A stretch of 64,000 bases of DNA from Psychrobacter jeotgali (GCF_904846315.1 NZ_CAJHAF010000001.1:2666001-2730000); one strand, 5' to 3'; positions 45,088 to 56,787 are shown, counted from the stretch's first letter. A program made the numbers and translations. The notes: generated by a model not told the origin, from the letters alone.

Positions 45088-45150
45088 TGGCTGATTAACC
45101 CATCTTGTAAATAAAAACTTTTTAATAAAAAGTAAAGGAGAAATGGGTAT

Positions 45151-46164
45151 ATGCCTACCCCTGAGGCACAGGCCGCTAGTGCCACGACAGACTCAGTAGC
45201 TAGCCAATCAACTCATTCAGTAACTGAGATAACGGGTGATGCCCTAACTTATCGAAATATAGCTGATACGGCCAATGATTTAGTCATGAGCTTCGTCGAG
45301 CGTATCCCTTACTTGCTAGCTGCGATAGTGGTGCTGATTATTTTTTGGCTGCTATCGATAGTCTTCAAAAAAGTGGTATACAAGCTACTAGGTAGTCGCA
45401 TTCATCATCAAAACCTAGTCAAAGTCTTTCAGCGGGTAGGCGGGGCATTGATTGTTTTTATTGGTTTTATGATTGCCATGGTCATTGCTCTGCCCGGTTT
45501 TACGCCTGCCAAACTCATTGGTGCGCTGGGTATTGGCTCGGTAGCGATTGGCTTTGCATTTAAAGATATTTTTCAGAATTTATTATCTGGGATTTTATTA
45601 CTAATCTCAGAGCCGTTTCGTATCGGCGACCAGATTATTTCGGGTGATTACGAAGGTACGGTTGAGGATATCAAGATTCGGGCGACTACCATCAGAACTT
45701 ATGATGGTCGGCAAGTGGTTATTCCTAATTCCGACTTGTATACCTCAGTGCTGACAGTCAATACCGCTTACAAACAGCGCCGCTTGCAAGTAGCAGTCGG
45801 CATAGGTTACGAAGACGACATCGAGGCGGCAAAGGCGGAGATTCTGCAAGCGTTAAATCAAGCCGATACGGTATCGACTAAAGCGGACCCTAGCGTGATT
45901 GCGACTGGATTTGGTGATTCAACTATTGATTTGATGGTACGTTGGTTCATCGAAGATGGCACGCAGGCCAACAAGGTAGCGTCGATTCATCAAGTAATCG
46001 TTGAGATTAAAAAAGCGCTAGATAATGCCGGAGTCAATATTCCTTTCCCTATACGTACCTTAGATCTAAGCGATCCTTCGGTTAAAGCTATAGTACAAAA
46101 GGCTAAAGATCAGAATAATGGTGCTAATGATAGCAATCTAAATCAGACAAGCTTAAATAAATAA
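45151..46164 (+). CDS. MscS-type small-conductance mechanosensitive channel
   Basis: The 337-residue protein has a ~45-residue polar N-terminus, three transmembrane helices (IPYLLAAIVVLIIFWLLSI, GALIVFIGFMIAMVIALPG, then the pore helix LIGALGIGSVAIGFAFKDIF) and the conserved LLSGILLLISEPFRIGDQI and RTYDGRQVVIPNSDLY of the beta domain. MscS channels release solutes after sudden osmotic down-shift. AAAGGAG lies 8 bases before the ATG. A shared terminator follows. Confidence 0.93.
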   Translation: MPTPEAQAASATTDSVASQSTHSVTEITGDALTYRNIADTANDLVMSFVERIPYLLAAIVVLIIFWLLSIVFKKVVYKLLGSRIHHQNLVKVFQRVGGALIVFIGFMIAMVIALPGFTPAKLIGALGIGSVAIGFAFKDIFQNLLSGILLLISEPFRIGDQIISGDYEGTVEDIKIRATTIRTYDGRQVVIPNSDLYTSVLTVNTAYKQRRLQVAVGIGYEDDIEAAKAEILQALNQADTVSTKADPSVIATGFGDSTIDLMVRWFIEDGTQANKVASIHQVIVEIKKALDNAGVNIPFPIRTLDLSDPSVKAIVQKAKDQNNGANDSNLNQTSLNK

Positions 46165-46180
46165 ACCCTAGTATTTATAC

Positions 46181-46212
46181 AAAAAAACCGTCATTTAAAT
46201 GACGGTTTTTTA
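46181..46212. terminator. Bidirectional terminator between the MscS and cytochrome genes
   Basis: ACCGTCATTT (46187-46196) and AAATGACGGT (46197-46206) pair perfectly, flanked by A7 on the left and T5-6 on the right, so transcription can stop in both directions. Confidence 0.88.
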
Positions 46213-46231
46213 ATAGTTTTAAAAAATAAAA

Positions 46232-46702
46232 CTAGTCTTTTTTCACTTTAAAATCAGTATGGCAGGATTTACAGCTTTCACCCACTTGACCGAACGCTGG
46301 CATAACCTCATCAATACTGGTCGCGTTCTGGGCGACGGTATTTAATTCAGCAGTAGCTTGCTGGAAGTTATCCGCTTCTGCACGGAAACCGTCAACGTCA
46401 ACCCAGACTGCTTCAGTAGCATTACCCACAGCTTCTTGATTGGTAAAATGACTCCATGGCGTGGCAGAATCCTCTGCTAAAAATGCGGCTTGCTCTTTGA
46501 ATACCGCTGCATCAAAGGTTTCTGGCGCTTCGGCCATATCACCCATGATACCCATTGCATCACCCCAGCTTTTCATGCTGTCTTGGCGAGCTTTGACATC
46601 GGGATCGACAGCACCGCTACAGGCACTTAGGCCTAATGCGGCTGCGACGAGTGTTATACCAAATACGGATTTTAAAGTGTTATTGCTGTGAGTTTTTACC
46701 AT
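46232..46702 (-). CDS. Cytochrome c class II (c'/c556-like) lipoprotein
   Basis: The 156-residue protein has a lipoprotein-type signal (ALGLSAC) and a four-helix class II cytochrome domain with the heme site CKSCH near the C-terminus (SCKSCHTDFKVKKD). In the first helix DSMKSWGDAMGIMGDM could supply an axial Met as in cytochrome c556. The ATG at 46702 has AGGAG 8 bases upstream and is preferred over the open frame to 46732. It is likely a periplasmic, membrane-tethered electron carrier or gas-binding protein. Confidence 0.85.
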   Translation of the reverse strand: MVKTHSNNTLKSVFGITLVAAALGLSACSGAVDPDVKARQDSMKSWGDAMGIMGDMAEAPETFDAAVFKEQAAFLAEDSATPWSHFTNQEAVGNATEAVWVDVDGFRAEADNFQQATAELNTVAQNATSIDEVMPAFGQVGESCKSCHTDFKVKKD

Positions 46703-47019
46703 TTGTGTGACTCCTCTAAGTATGGCTACCAAAACGTCTGGCTATCAAAAAGGTACAATTACAATCCTTGTCCCTTATTAAGTGGCTAATAAAGCACTTA
46801 ATCTAAAAATAAACAAAATTTCACTATAACGTGGATATAGTGTTTTGAATATACTCAAATGAGCTTTACTAAGATAGGCCGTTTATAGGGACTTTTGTAA
46901 GAAAAAATTAATATGCTTGGTTATCAATAGGTTATTAGATATAAAAAAACCAACTATAAAAGCTGGTTTGTTTAATAAAATCTATTTATTTATAAATGAG
47001 CGTCAAAAATACATTGGCG
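46703..47019. other. Gap between the cytochrome gene and hemF
   Basis: Just over 300 AT-rich bases with the hemF terminator at 46943-46968. No gene is seen. Confidence 0.5.
46943..46968 (-). terminator. Terminator of hemF
   Basis: On the minus strand AACCAGCT and AGTTGGTT pair with one wobble around a five-base loop, followed by a run of T (A-run 46943-46949). It lies about 50 bases after the hemF stop. Confidence 0.65.
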
Positions 47020-48078
<1,059 letters not shown>

Positions 48079-48087
48079 TCATGATAG

Positions 48088-48753
48088 TTATTTATTCAAA
48101 TGGGCCGCTGTATAAATCTCTTTATCGAGTAGATGGCCCATACGGTCACGTTTAGTTGCCAAATAATCGGCATTCATATCATTGACTCCTACCACTAGAG
48201 GCACCCGCTCAACGACATTGATGCCATGATCCATCAGATAAGCGACCTTATCAGGATTATTGGTAATGAGCCGCACTTCTTTAACCCCAACATGGGCAAG
48301 CATTGGCCCGCACATATCATAAATACGTGCATCAGCAGGCAGGCCCAGCATGAGGTTGGCATCGAGGGTATCGTGCCCTTGATCTTGTAGCGCATAAGCA
48401 CGAATCTTATTGGTCAGACCGATACCTCGGCCTTCTTGGCGCAGATATAAAATAGCGCCGCAGCCATTATCTTGTATCGCTTGCATGGCGGCATTGAGCT
48501 GCGGACCGCAGTCGCATTTGAGCGAGCCAAAAGCATCACCGGTCAGGCATTCAGAATGGATACGTACCAAAGGAATAGCACACTGGGATGAGGCTTGCTT
48601 CCCATCTTCGGTAGATATAACATCACTATCGACCACGGGTAAGCCAAGGGTTAGCATCACATGCTCTTGACCGTCTTTGTTTTCGAACACATGAATATCA
48701 AACTCGCCGTGACGGGTAGGTAAAGTTGCATTAGTGATAAATTGATATGACAT
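48088..48753 (-). CDS. ribA: GTP cyclohydrolase II
   Basis: RibA opens the imidazole ring of GTP to start riboflavin synthesis. The zinc site [20 protein letters not shown] and the catalytic stretch [24 protein letters not shown] are visible, followed by the Arg/Thr-rich [12 protein letters not shown]-binding part. At 221 residues it is the single-domain form, without the RibB domain found in fused proteins. It is upstream of hemF on the same strand. Confidence 0.95.
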   Translation of the reverse strand: MSYQFITNATLPTRHGEFDIHVFENKDGQEHVMLTLGLPVVDSDVISTEDGKQASSQCAIPLVRIHSECLTGDAFGSLKCDCGPQLNAAMQAIQDNGCGAILYLRQEGRGIGLTNKIRAYALQDQGHDTLDANLMLGLPADARIYDMCGPMLAHVGVKEVRLITNNPDKVAYLMDHGINVVERVPLVVGVNDMNADYLATKRDRMGHLLDKEIYTAAHLNK

Positions 48754-49424
48754 TAGTGTCCTGCATAAGCCGATTATGGTGGCAGTAGAGGGAGTGAATA
48801 AGAGGTTAAGGCTATAAGCTTGAGCTTATAAATAGTAATAGTATTGCGCTGTACTTACCGAATATTCGGTTTAGTACTTGAATAGGATATAGGGACTATT
48901 AACTATAAAACAACTATATGCCCGGTTTATAAGTAGGATTATGCCAAAGCGTGTTTTTATAAACTGCAAGATTTATATATCTGCAAGAATACACACAAAG
49001 TTCACATACTGCCTACGATGATTAAAGCGATGAGTCAAAAAAAATGCTATTATGCCATACTATTTTAACCGATACAGTGACAAGTTTTAACCCTAGCATT
49101 ACTACATCGTCACCAATGAACAACCACTAGCCTATGGCTTTAATTTATAGTGGCAGCATAACAAACATATTGTTATCTATTATTGGTAGATTATCATTGT
49201 ATAATTGGCGCGATTTTATATAAAGTAGCGCGTAGCGGTGTAACCGTTAATATTTTGATTATTATTCTGATAATAATAGAGCAGCGCTATTAATAATGCA
49301 TTTAGCACGCTTGGCGCATTGTGATGTGGTAAATAAGATATGGTAATTACGATTGATTCAGTAGTGACAATATCTTAAAGGAGCCACTTGTCTTGTCAGC
49401 AGATTGGTAGGTACAGTACGATTT
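48754..49424. other. Long divergent gap between ribA and dxs
   Basis: About 670 AT-rich bases. A TATAAT at 49200-49205 is a candidate -10 for dxs, with no good -35. AAAGGAG at 49377-49383 is a strong ribosome-binding sequence, but no start codon in the dxs frame lies at the right distance from it. I see no gene. Confidence 0.5.
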
Positions 49425-51503
49425 ATGCAGCAATCATCTCATTCCTCACAGTCTTGTTCATTAGCGGTGGCGACATCTTCGTCGTCATCTACACTATCGT
49501 CTGCTGATTCTGTAGCGTCTTCATCGAGCTTGCAGCAGATATATACCCAGATACCGCGCGTACGTCCAAATACGCCGCTGCTTGATGCTATCGATACGCC
49601 AGCAGATCTTAAAACTCTAACCACCAAACAGCTTATTACTTTAGCTGATGAGCTGCGCCTGTTCCTATTATATTCCGCTGGTCAAAGTGGTGGTCATTTT
49701 GGCGCAAACCTTGGTGTCATTGAGTTGACCATTATATTGCATCACTTATTAGATGCGCCTAATGATCAGATCGTTTGGGACGTGGGTCATCAAGCCTATG
49801 CCCATAAGGTATTGACAGGGCGGCGTGAACGCTTGAGTAGTATTCGGGCCAAAGATGGTCTGACTGCTTTTCCTGAGCGTGCAGAATCCGTATATGACAC
49901 CTTTGGGGTCGGGCACTCTTCCACCTCAATCTCAGCTGGCCTCGGAATGAGTTTAGCCTTACGTTATCAAGGACGTCCGCAAACCGTTGCCTGCATTATT
50001 GGTGATGGAGCAATGACTGGTGGTATGGCGTTTGAGGCGATGAATGATGCCGTACAACAAGATGCTGATTTGCTAGTCATTTTAAATGATAACGATATGT
50101 CGATATCGTGTTCTATTGGCGGGTTTTCGCGCCATTTAGCGATGCTGTGGGAGTCCGGTTATCAGGTCGATATTAGTGATACTGGTGAACCTATACTGTG
50201 CCATCGTCCTGATATGCAAGCCTTTAGTCGTCGTAAACGCCATAAACAGCAGCGTGATGTTCCAAAGATAGAAGATAATTTATTTAAAGCTATTGGTTTT
50301 ACTTATTTTGGTCCGTTCGATGGACATAATATCCCTGAGCTTTTGCGCGTATTGACGCTAGCCAAACAGGTTCGTGGTCCCGTGCTGGTACATATCTATA
50401 CCACTAAAGGTAAAGGTTTTGCGCCTGCAGAAGCTGATCCTGTTGGTTACCATGCTATAAGTAAATTAGCTGACGAAGATAGTGATTCAGCTAATAGTTT
50501 AGAGAGTAATAAAGTCTCACAGAATCTGCCGTTACCTTTAAAATACTCACAGGTATTTGGCCAGTTCTTGTGTGATAAAGCGGCACAGGATGACAAGTTG
50601 CTAGCGATTACCCCGGCTATGGAAGCGGGTTCTGGGATGGTTGACTTTGCTCGACATTTTCCAGAGCGTTTCTTTGATGTGGCAATTGCCGAGCAGCATG
50701 CGGTTACCTTAGCGGGCGGCATGGCTACCCAAGGCGTTAAGCCCATTGTCGCCATTTACTCTACGTTTTTGCAGCGCGGTTATGATCAGCTGATTCATGA
50801 TATCGCCTTACAAAATCTCGACGTCACCTTTGCTATAGATCGAGCGGGTTTCGTTGGTGAAGATGGCGCTACCCATGCTGGCGTGTTTGATTTTGCCTTT
50901 TTGCGCTGCGTCCCTAATATGGTTGTCGCTGCGCCAAAAGATGAGAATGAATGCTACCAGCTGCTCAATACTTGCTATGAATATCAGGGCAGTACTGCCG
51001 TGCGCTATCCGCGAGGCATGGGTACTGGGGCTGTGATTCAGCAACCACCGCAATGTTACAGTGTCGGTAAGGCCGTGGTAGAAACCGTATTAGGTGACGA
51101 TAATGCAGTTATTAAATTAGCTTTATTAGCCTTCGGTACTATGGTGGCAACCGCCGAGCAGGCCGCTGAAAACATACTGTCTGAGCACCCTAATTGTCAG
51201 ATTCAGGTGGTCAATATGCGCTGGGTCAAGCCTTTAGACGCGGATTTAATCGAAGATTTATTAATTCAAGGCGTTACTCATATTGCCACTTTAGAAGAGC
51301 ATATGATTATGGGCGGTGCGGGTAGTGCGGTAAATGAGCATCTGCTAAATTCGTCAGCCGCTTATAAAAATAATCGCCCCGCTATTCGTAATATCGGTAT
51401 TCCTGATCATTTTGCGCCTCATGGCTCGCAAGCTGAACAATTGGCTGATAGTGGTTTGGATGTCAATGGGGTAGTTGGTCAACTTAAGCAACTGCTGTCA
51501 TAA
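49425..51503 (+). CDS. dxs: 1-deoxy-D-xylulose-5-phosphate synthase
   Basis: Dxs condenses pyruvate and glyceraldehyde-3-phosphate, the first step of the non-mevalonate isoprenoid pathway; its product also feeds thiamine and pyridoxal synthesis. The thiamine-diphosphate motif [17 protein letters not shown] is followed by the pyrimidine domain ([27 protein letters not shown]) and a transketolase C-domain. The start is uncertain: a Ser-rich 45-residue leader precedes [10 protein letters not shown]. The frame opens at a TTG (49404); I chose the ATG at 49425 (692 residues versus 620 in E. coli). The extra Ser-rich N-terminus is unusual. Confidence 0.93.
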   Translation: MQQSSHSSQSCSLAVATSSSSSTLSSADSVASSSSLQQIYTQIPRVRPNTPLLDAIDTPADLKTLTTKQLITLADELRLFLLYSAGQSGGHFGANLGVIELTIILHHLLDAPNDQIVWDVGHQAYAHKVLTGRRERLSSIRAKDGLTAFPERAESVYDTFGVGHSSTSISAGLGMSLALRYQGRPQTVACIIGDGAMTGGMAFEAMNDAVQQDADLLVILNDNDMSISCSIGGFSRHLAMLWESGYQVDISDTGEPILCHRPDMQAFSRRKRHKQQRDVPKIEDNLFKAIGFTYFGPFDGHNIPELLRVLTLAKQVRGPVLVHIYTTKGKGFAPAEADPVGYHAISKLADEDSDSANSLESNKVSQNLPLPLKYSQVFGQFLCDKAAQDDKLLAITPAMEAGSGMVDFARHFPERFFDVAIAEQHAVTLAGGMATQGVKPIVAIYSTFLQRGYDQLIHDIALQNLDVTFAIDRAGFVGEDGATHAGVFDFAFLRCVPNMVVAAPKDENECYQLLNTCYEYQGSTAVRYPRGMGTGAVIQQPPQCYSVGKAVVETVLGDDNAVIKLALLAFGTMVATAEQAAENILSEHPNCQIQVVNMRWVKPLDADLIEDLLIQGVTHIATLEEHMIMGGAGSAVNEHLLNSSAAYKNNRPAIRNIGIPDHFAPHGSQAEQLADSGLDVNGVVGQLKQLLS

Positions 51504-51556
51504 GACAAATTAGTTATTTATCGCCAAAAATTTTATCTAGAATTAGGATAAAATAG

Positions 51557-51580
51557 CGCCTACTTTGCCGTAGGCGTTTA
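51557..51580 (+). terminator. Weak terminator after dxs
   Basis: CGCCTAC (51557-51563) pairs with GTAGGCG (51570-51576), followed by only a short T-rich stretch. Confidence 0.45.
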
Positions 51581-51774
51581 CTGTTTTACAACTTGCGCAT
51601 TAGCTGATGGTGGTCCGGTTTCGGTCTGCCCGATGATAATTGTGGTGTCTTTTAGAAAGCAGTCATCATGGATAGCAAGTTCTTTAGTTATTAGTTGTTA
51701 CTCACATATAAATTTTCACTTACTATTCATTAATTTTATTCACAAGTTTTACTCACCAATAAGATAGGTTATTT

Positions 51775-52602
51775 ATGGAACCCATGGTCGTCATCGCAGC
51801 GCGTGCTGCTGAAAAAGTTGGTGCGGAGATTTTAAATGCGCATCAAAATCGTCATAAAATTGAGCTAGATATTGAATCTAAAGGGCTAGACGGTCTAGTT
51901 ACCCGTATAGATCGCTTTAGTGAAGAGCTTACTATCGCTACTCTAAAAAGCAGCTATCCAAACCACTCGTTTTTAGGGGAAGAGTTTGGTATGCAAGAAG
52001 GCCGCGGTGAAGATGCGGACTGGTGCTGGATTATTGATCCACTTGATGGTACCAAAAACTTTGTGCATGGTGTACCGCAGTTCTGCGTATCTATTGCTGT
52101 GCAGCATAAAGGCGTCACCCAGCACGGAGTAATTTACGATCCGGTACGTGACGAGATGTTTTCAGCCAGCCGCGGTAAGGGTGCGCGTCTAAATCAGCGC
52201 CGTATCAGTGTTAGTGAGCGTAAAACCATTGATGGTGGCTTATTTACCACTGGTCATCCGCTTGAGCGTAAGCGTAATGGCGAAGTTATTTCTTATGCCA
52301 AAGAGCATTTTGAAAGCTTACAAAAGGTTAGTGAAGCCGGTGGCCAAATCCGCCGTCTAGGTTCTGCTGCGCTAGATTTATGCTATGTAGCGGCTGGTCG
52401 TTTTGATGGTTATTTCGAGATGTCTATCAAGCCTTGGGATATCGCCGCAGGTGAATTAATCGTTACTGAGGCACGCGGAGTAGTGGTTGATCATAAAGGC
52501 GCGCATGATTCCATGACCACCGGCTCTATTTTTGCTTGTAATGTAAAGCTGTTAAAACCTTTAATGCAAATAGTAGTCCCAACATGGCGGGATGTTATTT
52601 AG
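51775..52602 (+). CDS. suhB: Inositol-1-monophosphatase family protein SuhB
   Basis: The 275-residue protein is an inositol monophosphatase: the metal-binding motifs are GEEFG (~residue 65), WIIDPLDGTKNFVHG (~88) and KPWDIAAGELIV (~220). In gamma-proteobacteria SuhB is also a partner of the Nus factors on rRNA antitermination complexes. The start MEPMVVIAARAAEKVG is typical. It is a single gene ended by a bidirectional terminator. Confidence 0.93.
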   Translation: MEPMVVIAARAAEKVGAEILNAHQNRHKIELDIESKGLDGLVTRIDRFSEELTIATLKSSYPNHSFLGEEFGMQEGRGEDADWCWIIDPLDGTKNFVHGVPQFCVSIAVQHKGVTQHGVIYDPVRDEMFSASRGKGARLNQRRISVSERKTIDGGLFTTGHPLERKRNGEVISYAKEHFESLQKVSEAGGQIRRLGSAALDLCYVAAGRFDGYFEMSIKPWDIAAGELIVTEARGVVVDHKGAHDSMTTGSIFACNVKLLKPLMQIVVPTWRDVI

Positions 52603-52651
52603 TAGGTTATTGTAGTAGATTACATTAATATAAAAAATATTTTTAGCCACA

Positions 52652-52685
52652 AAAAAAGCTGATTTCTTAAAGAAATCAGCTTTTT
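52652..52685. terminator. Bidirectional terminator between suhB and the wax ester synthase gene
   Basis: AGCTGATTTC (52657-52666) and GAAATCAGCT (52672-52681) pair perfectly, with A6 before and T5 after. It can end suhB and the convergent gene. Confidence 0.88.
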
Positions 52686-52704
52686 ATTTTGCTTATCTTT
52701 TAGG

Positions 52705-54099
52705 TTACTCACGCAAGCCTAGAGTTTTTTCTTCACTGATATTCTCTAATACGCCAATCTCTGCCTCGATCAGCTCCAACATATCTTGCACGTGAGGCAG
52801 CGCCTTACTACAAGCGGTAATGCAGAATTCTATTTTATCTAAATAAGTAGCAAGGGTAATATTCATCGCTTGCCCATCTACTAGTATAGAAGCTGGATAT
52901 AAAGCTTTGAGAGGTGCGCCATTCCAATATAAAGGTTTTTTAGCGCCAGGAACATTAGAGATAATGAGGTTAAAGGCTTGTTTTTTAGGAAATAAACCGG
53001 TCAAAACATTAATACCTTCCCAAGCATAAGCGATGGCGCTGTAATTGATGACTTGCGCTTGATTCATACGCCGAAAACGGCGTTTACCGCTGCTCATAGT
53101 GCTATGAATAATATTTACTCGATGCATAGGATCATTCAAATGGGTGCCTAGATTGGCTAGCAAAAATGAGAGTTGATTGCCGGTTGCACTGTTATCGTTA
53201 CGTAGCGATATCGGCACAAAGGCAATCAAGGGTTTGCTAGGTAGAGCATCAAGGGTTAGTAGGTAATTACGCATCGCCCCTGAACAGACCGCCAATACCA
53301 CATCATTCATACTAACATTGAGATTATCAGCAATACTGCGAAAGCGTGACAAATCATAAGACTGGGCTGCAATCCGGCGCGAAGCAGAAATACGCCGATT
53401 TAGAATACTCATGGGCGCATCAAAAGTGCCGACATAATCCTCATCGCCATGATGTTTAATATTGTCTATTAGCTCAGTAAATACCGGTTTGATAGTAGAG
53501 AGCTGCTCTTTAATGATACGCCTGATAGAACGATCAGCGGGAATTATAGCGTCAATTCGAGTACGATGACGAGCCATTAGCGACCATACTGGCAGGGTCA
53601 TAGGCTCATTAGCTGACTGCGATAGCGACTTCTGCACTAAACGCATAGCAGCGATACCATCAACCAAGGAATGATGGATTTTAAAATATAAAGCAAAGCG
53701 CTCCGGGCTGCTTTCAGTCTCAGGAGCTATGCCTTCGATAACGTGACACTCCCATAAGGGCATCGCACGATCAAGCAAGCGCCCATGTTCTTTTGAGACA
53801 TACATCAATAGCTCACGGACCCGTGCTGGTCTGGGTAACGCCACATGACGAAAATGATGCTCGATATCGAAATCTTCGTCTTGCTTCCAAAATAGCAGAT
53901 GTTCAAGTACTTGGTTAAAAGGAAAGCTCGGAGGTACTTTAGACGTTTGCATTTGCTGTACTAGCTGATAGACAAAATCACTATCTTCACCTTGAGCATC
54001 TGCAGGTAACTCAAATAAGAATAAGCCGCCAACATGCATGGGCTGTTTACGGGATTCAAGAAGTAGAAATAATTGATCGACTGCCGTCAACAAGCGCAT
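52705..54099 (-). CDS. Wax ester synthase / diacylglycerol acyltransferase
   Basis: The 464-residue enzyme belongs to the bacterial WS/DGAT family, which joins fatty acyl-CoA to fatty alcohols or diacylglycerol to make storage lipid. The catalytic HHxxxDG is HHSLVDG at residues 142-148; other family marks are PLWECHVIEG, MNDVVLAVCSGAMRNYL and NVPGAKKPLYWNGAPL. Wax ester storage is characteristic of Acinetobacter, Psychrobacter and some marine bacteria, which supports the taxonomic guess. It is a single gene with a long upstream region. Confidence 0.93.
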   Translation of the reverse strand: MRLLTAVDQLFLLLESRKQPMHVGGLFLFELPADAQGEDSDFVYQLVQQMQTSKVPPSFPFNQVLEHLLFWKQDEDFDIEHHFRHVALPRPARVRELLMYVSKEHGRLLDRAMPLWECHVIEGIAPETESSPERFALYFKIHHSLVDGIAAMRLVQKSLSQSANEPMTLPVWSLMARHRTRIDAIIPADRSIRRIIKEQLSTIKPVFTELIDNIKHHGDEDYVGTFDAPMSILNRRISASRRIAAQSYDLSRFRSIADNLNVSMNDVVLAVCSGAMRNYLLTLDALPSKPLIAFVPISLRNDNSATGNQLSFLLANLGTHLNDPMHRVNIIHSTMSSGKRRFRRMNQAQVINYSAIAYAWEGINVLTGLFPKKQAFNLIISNVPGAKKPLYWNGAPLKALYPASILVDGQAMNITLATYLDKIEFCITACSKALPHVQDMLELIEAEIGVLENISEEKTLGLRE

Positions 54100-54512
54100 G
54101 GTCTGTCCTTTTAAGATAGGCTTTCATTGCTTCTAACACTGAGGATCATGACCTTTATTGTCATTAATAACCTGCGAATATTAATAAATAAGCGTTATGA
54201 AAGGCTTGTTAATCATATGAAACAAAATGTTATTATAACAAACTCATAAGCGTATAATTATAATCTTTACCCAGTTTAACCATTTAGTCATTAGCGACTT
54301 AACGCCCTATAAGTGATACTAAATGAAATAGGTTATAACGCCAGACTGGAAAAACTTTACTTGGTGCTGTGTCGTTGCAGCCAAAGACTGCGCAAAATTG
54401 GTCCCAGTCTGACTGTACCTTTTTTATATTGACCAAACCATACTAAAGCTGCACTAGATTTTTATAATTCTAACTACCTACGATTTAATTCAACTCCAAT
54501 CAGGTGCCCATT
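54100..54512. other. Divergent gap between the wax ester synthase gene and gspE
   Basis: About 410 AT-rich bases without a gene. I see no confident promoter pair. Confidence 0.5.
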
Positions 54513-56036
54513 ATGATGCCATTGCCATACAGTTTTGCAAAACGCCATCAGGTTTTGGTCATTATGGCTATCGATCCTGGACTGCCACCGACGCTGGTAT
54601 TGACCAAAGCTACCCCATTGTCTGCTATCAATGAGGCGGTACGGTTTTTACAGCAGCAAGGGGTGCACAGCGTACCGCATTATGAAAGTGTCAGTAGCGA
54701 TGACTTTGAGAAGCGTTTGAACGCCGCTTATGCCGGTAATACTGGCGAATCCCAACATATCGCAGCGGGCCTTGAGGATCATCCTGATTTGGATAGTTTG
54801 GCCGATAGCGTGCCCAAGACCGAGGATTTGATGGACAGCCAAGACGATGCGCCTATTATCCGGCTGATAAACGCATTATTGTCCGAAGCCATTCGCCTGA
54901 ACGCCTCAGACATCCATATTGAAACCTTTGAGAAGCGCTTAGTTGTGCGCTTTCGGGTAGATGGTGAGCTTAAAGAAATCATTACTCCCAAGCGTCAATT
55001 AGCGCCTTTATTAGTCTCCCGTATCAAGGTTATGGCCAAGCTCGATATCGCTGAAAAACGGGTACCGCAAGATGGGCGGATTAGTCTGCGTTTGGCTGGT
55101 CGTGAGGTGGATGTGCGGGTATCTACCTTGCCATCAAGCTTTGGTGAGAGGGTAGTAATGCGCCTGCTGGATAAGCAAGCGGGGCGTTTAAACATGACCT
55201 ATTTAGGATTAGCAGATAAAGATTATAATGGGCTTAAGCGTTTGATTCATCAACCGCATGGGATTATTTTGGTGACGGGCCCGACCGGCTCTGGTAAAAC
55301 CACCACTCTTTATGCTGCTTTAACCGATCTAAATGATCAGACCCGTAATATCTTAACCGCTGAGGATCCTATTGAGTTTCAGCTGGATGGTATCGGGCAA
55401 ACTCAAGTTAATAATAAGGTTGATATGACCTTTGCCAAAAGCCTGCGTGCCATGCTGCGTCAAGACCCAGATGTGGTGATGGTTGGTGAGATTCGAGATA
55501 TTGAAACCGCTGAGATTGCCGTTCAAGCATCGTTGACTGGGCATTTGGTATTATCAACACTACATACCAATACTGCTATTGGGGCGGTGACGCGCTTACA
55601 AGATATGGGCGTTGAGCCGTTTTTATTATCCTCCTCACTTATTGGGGTTGTGGCGCAGCGCTTGGTACGTACGTTATGTATTCATTGCCATAGCTGGCAA
55701 GTAGCGGATAGTGAACAAGCTAAGTTGTTTGCTGAGATTGGTATGGATAGCCATACTGCGATTAATTTACCGCAAGCGGCCGGCTGTGATAAATGCAATC
55801 AGTCTGGTTTTATAGGGCGGACGGCTATATATGAGGTGGTACCTATTGATGATACTTTGCGGCGGATGATTCATAGCAATGCGGCAGAGTATGAGTTGGA
55901 GGCTTATGCACGGCAACAAACGTCTTCTATTCGTGCAGATGGTTTGCATAAAGTTATCGCCGGACAGACGACTTTAGAAGAAGTGCTAAGAGTAACCAAA
56001 CAAAGCGCCCTAACTGAGGACGCTTTGATTGTCTAA
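54513..56036 (+). CDS. gspE: Type II secretion ATPase GspE
   Basis: GspE/PilB-type ATPases power pseudopilus or pilus assembly at the inner membrane. This 507-residue protein has a short N-terminal domain, then the N2 domain (NASDIHIETFEKRLVVRFRVDG), Walker A GPTGSGKTT (~256-264), the Asp box TAEDPIEFQL, Walker B VVMVGEIRDIETAEIA, the His box STLHTNTA, and a CxxC...CxxC zinc site (CIHC at ~389, CDKC at ~425). Its length and short N-terminal region fit GspE better than PilB. A GTG at 54504 opens the frame, but AGGT sits 7 bases before the ATG at 54513. No other secretion gene is adjacent. Confidence 0.82.
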   Translation: MMPLPYSFAKRHQVLVIMAIDPGLPPTLVLTKATPLSAINEAVRFLQQQGVHSVPHYESVSSDDFEKRLNAAYAGNTGESQHIAAGLEDHPDLDSLADSVPKTEDLMDSQDDAPIIRLINALLSEAIRLNASDIHIETFEKRLVVRFRVDGELKEIITPKRQLAPLLVSRIKVMAKLDIAEKRVPQDGRISLRLAGREVDVRVSTLPSSFGERVVMRLLDKQAGRLNMTYLGLADKDYNGLKRLIHQPHGIILVTGPTGSGKTTTLYAALTDLNDQTRNILTAEDPIEFQLDGIGQTQVNNKVDMTFAKSLRAMLRQDPDVVMVGEIRDIETAEIAVQASLTGHLVLSTLHTNTAIGAVTRLQDMGVEPFLLSSSLIGVVAQRLVRTLCIHCHSWQVADSEQAKLFAEIGMDSHTAINLPQAAGCDKCNQSGFIGRTAIYEVVPIDDTLRRMIHSNAAEYELEAYARQQTSSIRADGLHKVIAGQTTLEEVLRVTKQSALTEDALIV

Positions 56037-56087
56037 AGGTTCATTTAAATGGACATTTAGGCTTAGACATTTAAATTTAGATATTAA

Positions 56088-56570
56088 CTATTTTGCTGCC
56101 ATACATTCGATCTCTACGCTAGAGTTAATGGCTAAATCCGCCACGCCAAAAGCTGAGCGTACCGGATAAGGCTTAGCAAGCTCGGTTTTATAAACTTCAT
56201 TAAAGTCGCCAAAATCATCCATGTCCTTGAGCATAGCCATACATTTGACGATATCAGACTTTTGATAGCCATATTGCAGTAATACGCTATTGATATTGTC
56301 CAGTGCTTGCTTGGTTTCAGCTTTGACACCGCCTCTAACTAATTTACCGTCTTTAGTGCCGATTTGTCCTGACATATATAGTGTATCACCAACGCGTACC
56401 GCACTAGAAAAAGGATATTCGCCGCCATCACCATAAAAGATAGGCGCTGATTTACTGACGTTAGCTTTAGCAGGAGCTGCGTTAGCCGTGGTAGCCAGCC
56501 CTAATGAGCAAGCAGCCATTAATACTGCTGATGATAAGGTAGTGATAACTTTATTATTGTAAAAAGCCAT
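56088..56570 (-). CDS. Exported RidA-family protein
   Basis: The 160-residue protein has a RidA (YjgF/YER057c/UK114) domain from ~residue 45: SSAVRVGDTLYMSGQIG, TKQALDNINSVLLQYG, KPYPVRSAFGVADL (with the substrate-binding Arg) and SSVEIECMA. RidA normally hydrolyses reactive enamines/imines in the cytoplasm. Here a clear signal peptide (hydrophobic core AVLMAACSLGLATTANAAP, cleavage near residue 32) sends it to the periplasm, which is less common and implies another imine source or role. The gene converges on gspE. Confidence 0.87.
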   Translation of the reverse strand: MAFYNNKVITTLSSAVLMAACSLGLATTANAAPAKANVSKSAPIFYGDGGEYPFSSAVRVGDTLYMSGQIGTKDGKLVRGGVKAETKQALDNINSVLLQYGYQKSDIVKCMAMLKDMDDFGDFNEVYKTELAKPYPVRSAFGVADLAINSSVEIECMAAK

Positions 56571-56787
56571 GTTAGTTTCCTTTTTTATCTTGTTTATAAT
56601 ACTGAATTTATTTCTCTTAAAAACTTTGCTTTTAAATGTTTAGGCATCAAAACCTAATCCTAACTAGCTGATTCTAAATAAGCTTTGCTAAACATTTATC
56701 AACAAGTCTTCTATTTTGCCTACATTCAGACTTAATTTCAGTATCAATATCTTTACCGGTTTCATTGTCAGTATTAGTAATAGGAGC

